Shown here piece after piece: positions 35,635-43,780 of a DNA stretch of 64,000 nt. Position 1 is the stretch's first letter. Every line of letters starts with the position of its first letter. Position numbers and translations under genes: made by a program. The notes under the pieces are model-generated. The model saw nothing but the letters and a program-made list of their open reading frames with translations, was not told where the DNA came from and ran no database searches. The DNA comes from Rathayibacter sp. VKM Ac-2804. GTDB lineage: Bacteria > Actinomycetota > Actinomycetes > Actinomycetales > Microbacteriaceae. The stretch lies in assembly GCF_009866655.1 (NCBI RefSeq), contig NZ_CP047420.1:3224001-3288000 (forward strand), in the 5' to 3' direction.

Positions 35635-38600
35635 TCACTCCTGCTCCGTCTCCTCCGCGATCTCGAGGAGGCGGATGAAGCGCGAGAGCCGCTCGAGCGC
35701 CGCCATCGAGGTGGGCGGCGACGCGGCGAGCGCCGGTGAGTGCACGAGGTAGGCGGCCCACTTGGCCCGCGAGATCGCGACGTTCAGCCGGTTGGGCAGC
35801 AGCAGGAACTCGAGGCCGCGCGGGACGTCGGCGCCGGAGGAGGCGGCGAGCGAGACGATCGCGACGACCGCCTCCCGGCCCTGGAAGAGGTCGACGGTGC
35901 CGACGAGCGTCTCCTCGAGCCCGGCCGCGTCGAGGGCCTCGCGGAGCAGGGCGCCCTGCGCGTTGTAGGGGGCGACGACGATGACGTCCGCGGCGGTCAG
36001 GGCGCGCTCGCCGTGCTCGTCCGTCCAGGCGCGGCCGACCATGGAGAGGGCGATCTCGACGACGCGGCGCGCCTCGTCCGGCGAGGAGGTGGTGTCGCCG
36101 GCGTGCACGACCGGCGCCGCGTGCAGCCCGGGCGCGACGCCGTCGAGCCGGCGCTTCGCCGGGGCGCGCGAGGAGAGGGCACCCTCGTAGGAGAGCTCGG
36201 AGACGGCCGCGGCGAGCGCGGGGTGCATCCGGTAGGTCTGCGCGAGGAAGTAGCCGAAGGCGGGCGGCAGGACGTCGTGGCCGTCGGCGAGCCAGCCGAG
36301 CGCCGACTCGTCGACCGGCTCCGGGTGCGAGCCCTGGCTGACCTGCGGGAGCTGCTGCGGGTCGCCGAGGAGGAGCACGCGCTCGGCGGCGATCGCGGAG
36401 GCGATGGTGGGCGCGAGCGAGAACTGCCCGGCCTCGTCGATCACCAGCAGGTCGAGCGAGCGGCGCGGGACGCTGCCCGCGTTGGCGAAGGTCCAGGCGG
36501 TGCCGCCGACGACGCAGCCGCCGCCCTCGGCGAGCGCGGCGAGGGCCGCGCCGTTCTTCACCGGCGTCCAGGCGACGGCGGCGAGCGCCTCCGCGGAGCT
36601 GCCGGCCTTGGGCACCTTCGCGACCCGGGCGCGGTCGACGCCCTTCGCGACGACCGCGGTCAGCACGTTCTCGACGACGGAGTGCGACTGGCCGACGACG
36701 CCGACCCGCCAGCCGTGCTCGGTGACGAGCCGGGCGATCACGTGCGAGCCGACGTAGGTCTTGCCGGTGCCGGGCGGGCCCTGGACGGCGAGCGTGGCGC
36801 GCTCGAGGCCGAGCAGGGTCTCGACGACCGCGCTGATGACGTCGTCTCCCTGCACCGGCGCCACGACGGCGGGCGGCACGCGCCGGAGCACGTCGAGGGC
36901 GGGGTCGGCGAGCAGCGCGGGCAGGGCGTCGAGCACCTGGCCGCCCCACTCCGCGATCGCCTCGGGCTGCGGGGCGGCCCGGGGCGGCGGCGCGGGCGCG
37001 AGGGCGATCGGGACGTCGTCGTGCGGGTCCTCCCCCGCGCGCAGGCCCTCCTTGAGCAGCAGCACGATCCGCTCGCCGTCGTCGGACGCGGCGAGGATCT
37101 CGGCGCGGTCGGAGGCGCCGCGCATCCCCGGACCGGGAGACGGCGCGCCGGGCGGCGCCGGGGAGTCGTAGACGAGGAACGGCTTGGCGCCGATGCCGAG
37201 CCGGCTGCCCGGGGCGAGGCGTCCGAGGATCCGCAGCTCGCGCGAGAGGGTGCGCGCCCTGGCCGGCGTCGACCAGTCGCGGACGACCTCGACCCGCTCC
37301 ACGACGACCACGTCGCGGGCGTCGGCCCAGTCGTCGAGCGGCTGGCGCAGCCGGTCGAAGTGCTCCTGCCAGAAGGTCTTGGCCTCGCGGCGGTGATAGT
37401 CGATCGCCGCACCGGCGAGGGCGAGGGCGGTCTGGTCGGGGGTGCGCTCGCGCGGCTCGATCCCCTCGACCTCGGCGAGGAGCGCGACGGCGACGGGGTC
37501 GGGCTCGCGGGGCACGGGCAGGTCGACGTCGACGAGCGGGAGCGGCTCCTCCTCGCGGGCGGGGACGAGCGAGCGCAGCCAGTCGCGCAGGCGCAGGGTG
37601 GAGCGGCAGTCGTAGGCGTTGTACTCGCCGATCTCGGCGAGGCGGCGCTCGCCCTCGGCGCGATCGGCCGCCGCCTTCCCCGGATCCTTCTCGGCCCGCT
37701 GCAGCAGCGCCCGCGCCTCGACGTACTCGCTGATGCTGTCCGCCGCGTTCGTCACCCCCTCGACGTCGCGCGCCTCCTCGCCCATGTAGAGCGGCTCGAG
37801 CTTCTTGATCGAGTAGCTGCGCGAGCCGACGCGCAGCGCCCGGCGGACGACCGGGTAGAGGTCGACGAGGACGCCGTCGCGCAGGAGCGCGTCGATCTCC
37901 TCCTCCCCCGTGCCGTGCCGCTGCGCGAGCGAGAGCAGGTGGCTGCGCTCGTAGGAGGCGTAGTGGTAGACGTGCATCCGCGGGAAGCGCGCCCGCCGCT
38001 CGCGGAGGAGGGCGAGGAAGTCGACGAGGGCGCGGCGCTCGGCCGCCAGGTCGTGCGCCCAGAACGCGGTGAAGACCTCGTCCTCATCGACCATGCCGAA
38101 GAGGTAGTCGAGGCCCCACTGGCCGTCCTCCGCGTGCAGGGGGTCGCCCTCGAAGTCGAAGAAGAGGTCGCCCGGGTCGGGGGCGGGCAGGGCGTTCAGC
38201 ACGGAGGCGTCGACGACCTCGACGACGGGGACGTGGTCGGCCGAGGCCTCGGTGGCGAGCTGCAGGCGGGCCTGGGAGCGCAGCGTCTCGGCGGCGCCGG
38301 CGCTCATCCCGGGGACCGGCCCCTCGCTGACCGCGAGCGCGTCGAGGGTGGTGATGCCCGCGGCGGCGAGCTTCGCGCGCTGGTCGAGGCGCATGCCGGC
38401 GACCAGGATCGGGTCCCGGTGGGCCTGCACCTCGGGGGCGCAGAGGCCGCAGCGGCCGCAGGCGGTGAAGCGCGGATCGCCCCAGGCCACCGGCTCGGTC
38501 GCGGCGAGGTGCTCCTCGAGGACGGTGCGCAGGCGCGCCCGCTGGACCCGCTGCACCGGGGCGATCGTCGCGAGGTCGTGACTGGTGGTCGTGCCGTCGC

Positions 38601-39099
38601 CGAGGACGAGGTGCACGCGCTCGCCCACGCGGATGCCGCGCGCCGCCATCTGCTCGGCGTACGCGGCGAGCTGCAGCAGCGCGGGGATCTTCGCGTGCCG
38701 GGCGAGCTTGGTGTCGTAGACCTCGTAGGCCCCGTCCTCGGTGCGGAGGAGGAAGTCGGAGAAGCCGATGAAGCTGCCGTCGTAGAAGGTGGCCTGGTAG
38801 AGCACGTCGACGCCCGCGCGCATCGCCTCGACCGCCTCGTCCGCGGCCCTCGCGTAGTCGGCGCGCTCGGGGCGGGCGAACTCGAGGACCTCGTGCGTGC
38901 GCTTCAGCTCGGCGAGGAAGGCGACCTCGTGCTCGTCGCCGAGGACGGCGGTGCGCTGGAGCATCGCGTCCTCCTCGAGGACGACGCGGGACGCTCGGCC
39001 GAGGGTCGCGTCGAGCCGGCGGAGCACCGCCCACTCGCAGGCCGACCAGGAGGAGAGATCGGTCGGGCTCGTGACGATGCGGCCGTCCTCGAGATACAT
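35635..39099 (-). CDS. RecB-like nuclease fused to superfamily 1 helicase (TM0106 type)
   Basis: 1154 residues. The N-terminal half is a TM0106-family RecB-like nuclease: GFSDFLLRTEDGAYEVYDTKLAR gives the D...DxK core, and the CGRCGLC cysteines suggest a Fe-S or zinc site. A second region with FFDFEGDPLH and HVYHYASYE resembles a DnaQ/RNase H-like exonuclease domain. The C-terminal half is a DNA2/NAM7 helicase with Walker A GPPGTGKTYVGSH, DEAGQFSLA, GDPQQLPQVSQ, and VVAPYNAQ plus VSRAKWAAYLVHS-like motif VI. A single large DNA-processing enzyme is expected. Such proteins are usually housekeeping or repair factors of unknown detail; a defence role is possible but not supported by neighbours. 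Confidence 0.85.
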   Translation of the reverse strand: MYLEDGRIVTSPTDLSSWSACEWAVLRRLDATLGRASRVVLEEDAMLQRTAVLGDEHEVAFLAELKRTHEVLEFARPERADYARAADEAVEAMRAGVDVLYQATFYDGSFIGFSDFLLRTEDGAYEVYDTKLARHAKIPALLQLAAYAEQMAARGIRVGERVHLVLGDGTTTSHDLATIAPVQRVQRARLRTVLEEHLAATEPVAWGDPRFTACGRCGLCAPEVQAHRDPILVAGMRLDQRAKLAAAGITTLDALAVSEGPVPGMSAGAAETLRSQARLQLATEASADHVPVVEVVDASVLNALPAPDPGDLFFDFEGDPLHAEDGQWGLDYLFGMVDEDEVFTAFWAHDLAAERRALVDFLALLRERRARFPRMHVYHYASYERSHLLSLAQRHGTGEEEIDALLRDGVLVDLYPVVRRALRVGSRSYSIKKLEPLYMGEEARDVEGVTNAADSISEYVEARALLQRAEKDPGKAAADRAEGERRLAEIGEYNAYDCRSTLRLRDWLRSLVPAREEEPLPLVDVDLPVPREPDPVAVALLAEVEGIEPRERTPDQTALALAGAAIDYHRREAKTFWQEHFDRLRQPLDDWADARDVVVVERVEVVRDWSTPARARTLSRELRILGRLAPGSRLGIGAKPFLVYDSPAPPGAPSPGPGMRGASDRAEILAASDDGERIVLLLKEGLRAGEDPHDDVPIALAPAPPPRAAPQPEAIAEWGGQVLDALPALLADPALDVLRRVPPAVVAPVQGDDVISAVVETLLGLERATLAVQGPPGTGKTYVGSHVIARLVTEHGWRVGVVGQSHSVVENVLTAVVAKGVDRARVAKVPKAGSSAEALAAVAWTPVKNGAALAALAEGGGCVVGGTAWTFANAGSVPRRSLDLLVIDEAGQFSLAPTIASAIAAERVLLLGDPQQLPQVSQGSHPEPVDESALGWLADGHDVLPPAFGYFLAQTYRMHPALAAAVSELSYEGALSSRAPAKRRLDGVAPGLHAAPVVHAGDTTSSPDEARRVVEIALSMVGRAWTDEHGERALTAADVIVVAPYNAQGALLREALDAAGLEETLVGTVDLFQGREAVVAIVSLAASSGADVPRGLEFLLLPNRLNVAISRAKWAAYLVHSPALAASPPTSMAALERLSRFIRLLEIAEETEQE

Positions 39100-39182
39100 G
39101 CGATTCCCTCCGAGGCCGCCGGGCGACGACCGCCTCCAGGGTAGGGCGACCCTCCGACACCGTTGCGTGCGAGGCTGGGCGG

Positions 39183-39956
39183 GTGACCAGGGCGCGCTTC
39201 GAGATCATCCCGTCGGACGGCATCGGCGAGGAGGCGGAGCGGGCGTTCCCCGATCCGGCAGCGGTGACGCTGACCGTCACGAGCCTGCCGAAGCACGGGA
39301 CGGAGCGGACGATCGACGCCGCGGTGGAGCTGGCCGGCCGCGGCTTCCGGGTCGTGCCGCACCTCGCGGCGCGGAACGTGGACGGGCGCGACGCCCTGGA
39401 GCGCGCGCTCGGGCGGATGCGGGACGCGGGGATCGACGAGGCGTTCGTCGTCTCGGGCGACGCGAAGAGCGCCTCCGGCAGCTACTCGACCTCGCTCGAG
39501 CTGATCCGCGACGCCCGCGAGCTGCGGCCGGAGCTCGCCGTCGACATCGCCGGCTACCCCGAGGGGCACCCGCACCTCTCGGACGAGAGCATCGCGAAGC
39601 ACCTGCGCGAGCGGGCGCCCTACCTCCGCGGGATCGTCACGCAGATGTGCTTCGACGTGGACGCGGTGGTCCGCTACGCCGACGGGCTGCGGGACTCGGG
39701 GATCGACGCGGAGCTGTGGGCCGGAGTCCCGGGGCCGGTCGAGCGGGCGAAGCTGCTCTCGCTGGGCGCGCGGATCGGCGTCGGATCGTCGCTCAACTTC
39801 CTGAAGCGCAGCTCGTCGGTGGCGGGCGGGCTGCTGCGCGGCCGCCGCTTCGACCCGTCCGCGTTCGTCGCGCGCCTCGAGGCCGCCGCGGGCGACCGCC
39901 TCGCCGGCCTGCACGTCTACACCTTCAACGAGCTCACCGGCCTGCGCGACTTCTGA
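39183..39956 (+). CDS. Methylenetetrahydrofolate reductase-like protein
   Basis: 257 residues from GTG 39183. A TIM-barrel of the MetF family: strand FEIIPSD at the N-terminus, VVPHLAARNVDGRDALERAL, DEAFVVSGDAKSASGSY, LAVDIAGYPEGHP, and ITQMCFDVDAVVRYADGL match the FAD/folate-binding segments of methylenetetrahydrofolate reductase. At 257 residues it is shorter than MetF (about 290-300), so a divergent paralogue acting on another folate or methyl donor is possible. Transcribed away from the RecB-like gene, 83 bp apart. Confidence 0.75.
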   Translation: MTRARFEIIPSDGIGEEAERAFPDPAAVTLTVTSLPKHGTERTIDAAVELAGRGFRVVPHLAARNVDGRDALERALGRMRDAGIDEAFVVSGDAKSASGSYSTSLELIRDARELRPELAVDIAGYPEGHPHLSDESIAKHLRERAPYLRGIVTQMCFDVDAVVRYADGLRDSGIDAELWAGVPGPVERAKLLSLGARIGVGSSLNFLKRSSSVAGGLLRGRRFDPSAFVARLEAAAGDRLAGLHVYTFNELTGLRDF

Positions 39957-39962
39957 CGCACG

Positions 39963-40025
39963 CCGCGAGATGCCACTTGTGAGCGGCTTTCACGGCGTGT
40001 CGAGCTCACAAGTGGCATCTCGCGG
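39963..40025. repeat. 63-bp palindrome, family B copy 1
   Basis: Perfect 22-bp arms (39963-39984 and 40004-40025, beginning CCGCGAGATGCCACTTGTG) enclose a 19-nt loop GGCTTTCACGGCGTGTCGA. It sits between the convergent MTHFR-like and PAP2 stops. A second copy is at 48050. Confidence 0.95.
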
Positions 40026-40031
40026 AGGGGA

Positions 40032-40814
40032 TCAGCGCGTGAGGCGGACCCAGATCGGCGGGTGGGGGAGCTCGGACTCGGTGCGGAGGCGGCCGGCGAG
40101 GGGGGCCCAGACGATCAGGGCGACGGCCAGGCCGAGCAGGAGGCCGCCGATGGTGTCGCTGAGCCAGTGCGCGCCGAGGTAGGTGCGGCTGGCCATCATC
40201 GCGACGGAGTAGAGGAAGCCGGCGATCCAGACCCAGAGCAGCGGGAAGACCAGGGCGAGCACCATCGCCGTGGTCGAGGCGTTCGCGGTGTGGCCGGAGG
40301 GGAAGGAGCCGTAGTCGCTGGTGACCAGCATGTCCTCGGGGCGGGCGCGGCCGACCAGCTCCTTCACGAGCTGGGTGGCGCCGACGCTGACGAGGGCCGC
40401 GACCGCGTAGTAGAGCGCGGCCCAGCGCCGGCGGAAGACGAGCAGCACGATGATGATGGCGACCGGGATGATCGCCGTGCCGACGATGCCGGCGCCGACG
40501 GTGTTCATGATCAGCGCGGGGACGTCCCAGACGCTCGAGCGGTGCTCGACGACCTCGTCCATCCACTCGACGTCGAACGAGAACGCCGACGTGGGGCGGA
40601 AGGCGATGATGACCGCGAGGACGATCGTGACGGCCAGCGCGATCGAGGCGGAGATCAGCGGCCAGCGGCGCGAGACGTGCCGGGCGGCCTCCGTGGTGAG
40701 GACCTTCGAGACGACGTCGTCCGAAGGGGCGCGCCGGTGGAGGCGCTCGCGCTGCACGGCGTCGGGCTGGGCGACGCCGGGCTCGGTCTTCAGGGGGTCG
40801 TGGCGAGGATCCAT
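40032..40814 (-). CDS. PAP2-family membrane phosphatase
   Basis: 260 residues from ATG 40814. Five to six membrane segments. The three PAP2 motifs are complete: KELVGRARP (motif 1), SFPSGHT (motif 2) and ASRTYLGAHWLSD (motif 3), giving the catalytic histidines and arginine on the outer face. Likely dephosphorylates undecaprenyl pyrophosphate or a phospholipid; the substrate is not fixed by sequence. Convergent with the MTHFR-like gene across the family B palindrome. Confidence 0.88.
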   Translation of the reverse strand: MDPRHDPLKTEPGVAQPDAVQRERLHRRAPSDDVVSKVLTTEAARHVSRRWPLISASIALAVTIVLAVIIAFRPTSAFSFDVEWMDEVVEHRSSVWDVPALIMNTVGAGIVGTAIIPVAIIIVLLVFRRRWAALYYAVAALVSVGATQLVKELVGRARPEDMLVTSDYGSFPSGHTANASTTAMVLALVFPLLWVWIAGFLYSVAMMASRTYLGAHWLSDTIGGLLLGLAVALIVWAPLAGRLRTESELPHPPIWVRLTR

Positions 40815-40885
40815 CCGGACATGATGCCGTCGTCGGCCGTTCACGCGCTGGGGGTTGCGGGCGGGCGCGGCGAGTCCCGGCTCGG

Positions 40886-40965
40886 AGGAAGCACCTCCGG
40901 CACGCGGGAATCGGCGAATTCCGCGAGCCGGGGCGGTTCCGCGAGCCGGAGGTCCGGCTCGGCGG
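40886..40965. repeat. GC-rich repeat family C, outlying copy
   Basis: CACCTCCGGCACGCGG followed by CGCGAGCCGGGGC and CGCGAGCCGGAGG matches the cluster at 60662-60985. It lies between the Bcr/CflA stop and the PAP2 start. Confidence 0.65.
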
Positions 40966-40966
40966 C

Positions 40967-42232
40967 TCAGTCCTGCAGGGCCGGGACCGTCCGGGGGCGG
41001 ACGACGAGCCAGAGCGCCAGGATCGACACGGCGGCGGTCGCCATCATCACGCCGGCCATCGGCACGGCCGACTCGGCACCGAAGACGCCGGAGATCGGCG
41101 AGAGGATGCCGGCGGTGCCGAAGTTCACGGCGCCCAGCAGCGACGCCGCGGTGCCCGCCTCGCGGCCGTGGTTGACCAGCCCGAGCACCTGCACGCAGGG
41201 GAAGCTGAAGCCGCAGGAGGCGATGAAGAACCAGAGCGGGACGAGGGTGCCCCAGATGCCGAAGCCCAGCACGTCGAACAGCGCGATCAGCCCCGCGGTG
41301 ACGAAGAGCGAGACGGTGGTGACGGCGAGGATCCACTGCGGGCCGACCCCGCGGCGGCTGAGGAACGAGGACGCCTGCACGCCCGAGACCACGCCGAGCG
41401 AGTTGACCGCGAAGAGCAGGCCGTACTGCTGCGCGTCCAGGCCGTAGAGCCCCTGGAAGAGGAACGACGAGCTGGAGAGGTAGGTGAACAGACCGCCGAA
41501 GGTCATGCCGCCGATGATCGCGACGCCGACGAAGACCCTGTCCGAGAGGACGGCCCGGTAGCGCTGCACGAGCGAGCGGGAGTCGCGGTCGGCCCGCGCG
41601 ACCCGGGGGCGGGTCTCGACGATCAGCAGCGCGACGGCCAGCATCACCAGCAGGCCGTAGGCGGCGAGGAAGACGAAGATGCCGCGCCAGTCCATCACCA
41701 GCAGCAGCTGCGAGCCGATCACCGGGGCGAGCACGGGCGCCAGCCCGGAGACCAAGGCGAGCCGCGACAGCATCTTCACCAGCGGACGCCCGCCGAAGAG
41801 GTCGCGGACCATCGCCATCGCGACGACACCGCCCGCGGCGGCGCCGGCTCCCATCAGGAAGCGGAAGACGCCGAGCGAGACGATCTCGGGCGCGAACGCC
41901 GCGCCCACGCAGGCGAGGACGTGCAGCGAGGTCGCGAGCAGGATCGGCAGCCGGCGGCCGACCACGTCGCTCCACGGGCCGACGACCAGCTGCCCGAGCG
42001 CGAAGCCGAGCGTCGTGCCGGTGAGGGTCAGCTGCACCGCCGCCTCCGACACGTTCAGCTCGCCCTGCAGCGCGGGGAAGGCGGGGAGGTAGAGGTCGAT
42101 CGTGAACGGGCCGAGCGCGGTGAGCGCGCCGAGGACGATCACGTAGACGAGGCGCTGACGGTTGGTCAGGGCGTCGCCGGCGTGCCGGTGCACGGGGATC
42201 GAGCCGGTGGGGGTCGGGGCGAGAGAGGTCAC
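40967..42232 (-). CDS. Bcr/CflA-type multidrug efflux transporter
   Basis: 421 residues from GTG 42232, preceded by AGGAAGG, which decides against the upstream start. Twelve membrane segments of the major facilitator fold. DLYLPAFPALQGELNVSEAAVQLTLTGTTLGFALGQLVVGPWSDVVGRR matches the first-loop signature of Bcr/CflA proton-drug antiporters, and RFLMGAGAAAGGVVAMAMVRDLF the TM4-5 region. Exports unknown drugs or metabolites. Upstream lies a 187-bp gap before the ROK gene stop. Confidence 0.88.
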   Translation of the reverse strand: MTSLAPTPTGSIPVHRHAGDALTNRQRLVYVIVLGALTALGPFTIDLYLPAFPALQGELNVSEAAVQLTLTGTTLGFALGQLVVGPWSDVVGRRLPILLATSLHVLACVGAAFAPEIVSLGVFRFLMGAGAAAGGVVAMAMVRDLFGGRPLVKMLSRLALVSGLAPVLAPVIGSQLLLVMDWRGIFVFLAAYGLLVMLAVALLIVETRPRVARADRDSRSLVQRYRAVLSDRVFVGVAIIGGMTFGGLFTYLSSSSFLFQGLYGLDAQQYGLLFAVNSLGVVSGVQASSFLSRRGVGPQWILAVTTVSLFVTAGLIALFDVLGFGIWGTLVPLWFFIASCGFSFPCVQVLGLVNHGREAGTAASLLGAVNFGTAGILSPISGVFGAESAVPMAGVMMATAAVSILALWLVVRPRTVPALQD

Positions 42233-42419
42233 GGAGCCTTCCTGCGGAGCGCAGAGCGGAGAAGGGAGAGGGGCGTCGCGGAAGGGCACCGCCTCTACCG
42301 CCAAGCGACGGGAGGCCGGATTCATTCCTCGACTATCGAATCAATTCGACCGGTGTCGCGCAAGAGCGGAAGCCGACCTCGGGAGCCGGAGTGCGCCTGC
42401 GGGATGCCCGGAGCGACGC

Positions 42420-43637
42420 TCAGGCGGCGGGCCGCGCCCCGCCGACCGGGTGCAGCTCGGCGGTGAGGGGGTCGGCGAGCAGCCGCTCGAAGGCGAGCTC
42501 GGCCGCGCCGAGCATCAGCAGGTCGGCGCCGAGCTCGGTGCGGGCGATGCGCACGGAGTCGAGCGCCACCCGGAACGGCCCGCCGCGGCCGAGCCGCTCC
42601 TCGAGGAAGCCCGGTGCGACGCCGACGAGCGCGCCGAGGAAGCCGCCGAGCACCACCAGCTGCGGGTTGAAGATGTTGACGACGTTGCGCAGCGCCACGG
42701 CGAGGTGCCCGAGCTGCCGCTCCACCTCGGCCCGCACCGCGGGGTCTCCGGAGGCGGCGAGCGCCTCCTCGAGCCGCTCGCTGACGTCGGCGCTCTCGTC
42801 GAGTCCGAGCACCCGCAGCAGCTCCGCCCGGCCGACCTCAGTCTCGAGGCAGCCGACCGCGCCGCAGTGGCAGTCGACACCGGCGCTGTTGACGAGCGTG
42901 TGGCCGATCTCGCCCGCGTAGCCGTCGATGCCGTGCAGCGGGGTGCCGCCGACGATCACGCCGGCGCCGACGCCGCTCGCGCCGCCGTTGAGGTAGACGA
43001 GGTGCGAGACCTCGCGTCCGGCGCCGAGGACGCTCTCGGCGAGTGCGCCGAGGTTGGCGTCGTTGGCGGAGAGCACCGGCAGACCGGTCGCCTCGGCGAG
43101 CATCCGCGAGAACGGCTCGTCGGTCCAGCCGAGGTGCGGGCCGATCCGGACGAGGCCGTCGGCGTCGCGGACGAGACCGGGGACGGCGACGCCGATGCCG
43201 ACGGTGCGGGCGTCCGCCGGCAGCTCGGCGACCAGCTCGGCGATGGCGCCGGCCGCGAGCGCCGCCGCGGCCTCGGCGCTCGGCACGGCGGCGGTGCGGC
43301 GGATGCGGCGGCGCACCTCGGCGTCCAGGCCGACGACCGCGACCGTGACGGCGTCGATCTCGGGGTTCACCGCGATCGCGACGACCCGGGGATCCGCCTC
43401 GACGATCGGGCTCGGCCGGCCCACCTGGTTGAGGGTCTCGGGCTGCAGCTCGCGCACGACACCCAGCTCGACCAGCTCGCCGACGAGGGCGGCGATGGTG
43501 GAGCGGTTGAGGCCGGTGAGGCGGGTCAGCTGCGAGCGGGAGCGCGGGCCGACGCGGTGCACGAGCCGGAGGATCGCGGACAGATTGTGCCGGCGGACCC
43601 GGTCGAGGTTGTTGCCGCGCGTCGCGTTCTCGGCCAT
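42420..43637 (-). CDS. ROK-family transcriptional repressor (XylR-type)
   Basis: 405 residues from ATG 43637 (MAENATRGNNLDRVRRHN). An N-terminal winged helix (RRHNLSAILRLVHRVGPRSRSQLTRLTGLNRSTIAALVGELVE) joins a ROK sugar-binding domain with the zinc motif CHCGAVGCLE and YAGEIGHTLV. In actinobacteria such proteins are XylR-like sensors of xylose or glucose. Location beside alpha-xylosidase and a candidate XylR-type operator at xylA fit a xylose regulon. The target assignment is inference. Confidence 0.88.
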   Translation of the reverse strand: MAENATRGNNLDRVRRHNLSAILRLVHRVGPRSRSQLTRLTGLNRSTIAALVGELVELGVVRELQPETLNQVGRPSPIVEADPRVVAIAVNPEIDAVTVAVVGLDAEVRRRIRRTAAVPSAEAAAALAAGAIAELVAELPADARTVGIGVAVPGLVRDADGLVRIGPHLGWTDEPFSRMLAEATGLPVLSANDANLGALAESVLGAGREVSHLVYLNGGASGVGAGVIVGGTPLHGIDGYAGEIGHTLVNSAGVDCHCGAVGCLETEVGRAELLRVLGLDESADVSERLEEALAASGDPAVRAEVERQLGHLAVALRNVVNIFNPQLVVLGGFLGALVGVAPGFLEERLGRGGPFRVALDSVRIARTELGADLLMLGAAELAFERLLADPLTAELHPVGGARPAA

Positions 43638-43695
43638 TCCGCGGTCTCCTCTGCTCTCCGGGGCCAGCCTATCCGCGGGTGGACGCGCGGTCCGC

Positions 43696-43767
43696 CGCAC
43701 GACATCAGCTGAGAAGGGCGACGAACCCCCATGGGCGATGAGTCGCCTTCTCCGCTGATGTCGTGCG
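43696..43767. repeat. Long imperfect palindrome, family B-like
   Basis: Arms 43696-43722 and 43742-43767 (outer part CGCACGACATCAGC) pair along about 26 positions with one mismatch and one bulged G. The loop is 19 nt, the same length as in family B although arm and loop sequences differ. It lies between the alpha-xylosidase stop and the ROK start. Confidence 0.85.
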
Positions 43768-43780
43768 CGGACCTCGCCGG

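Noticed and set aside
35635..39099. Defence island centred on the RecB-like nuclease/helicase and HerA-like ATPase
   Set aside because: The neighbours are metabolic or of unknown function, the genes look native in composition, and both families occur as chromosomal housekeeping genes. HerA here lacks a NurA or Sir2 partner.
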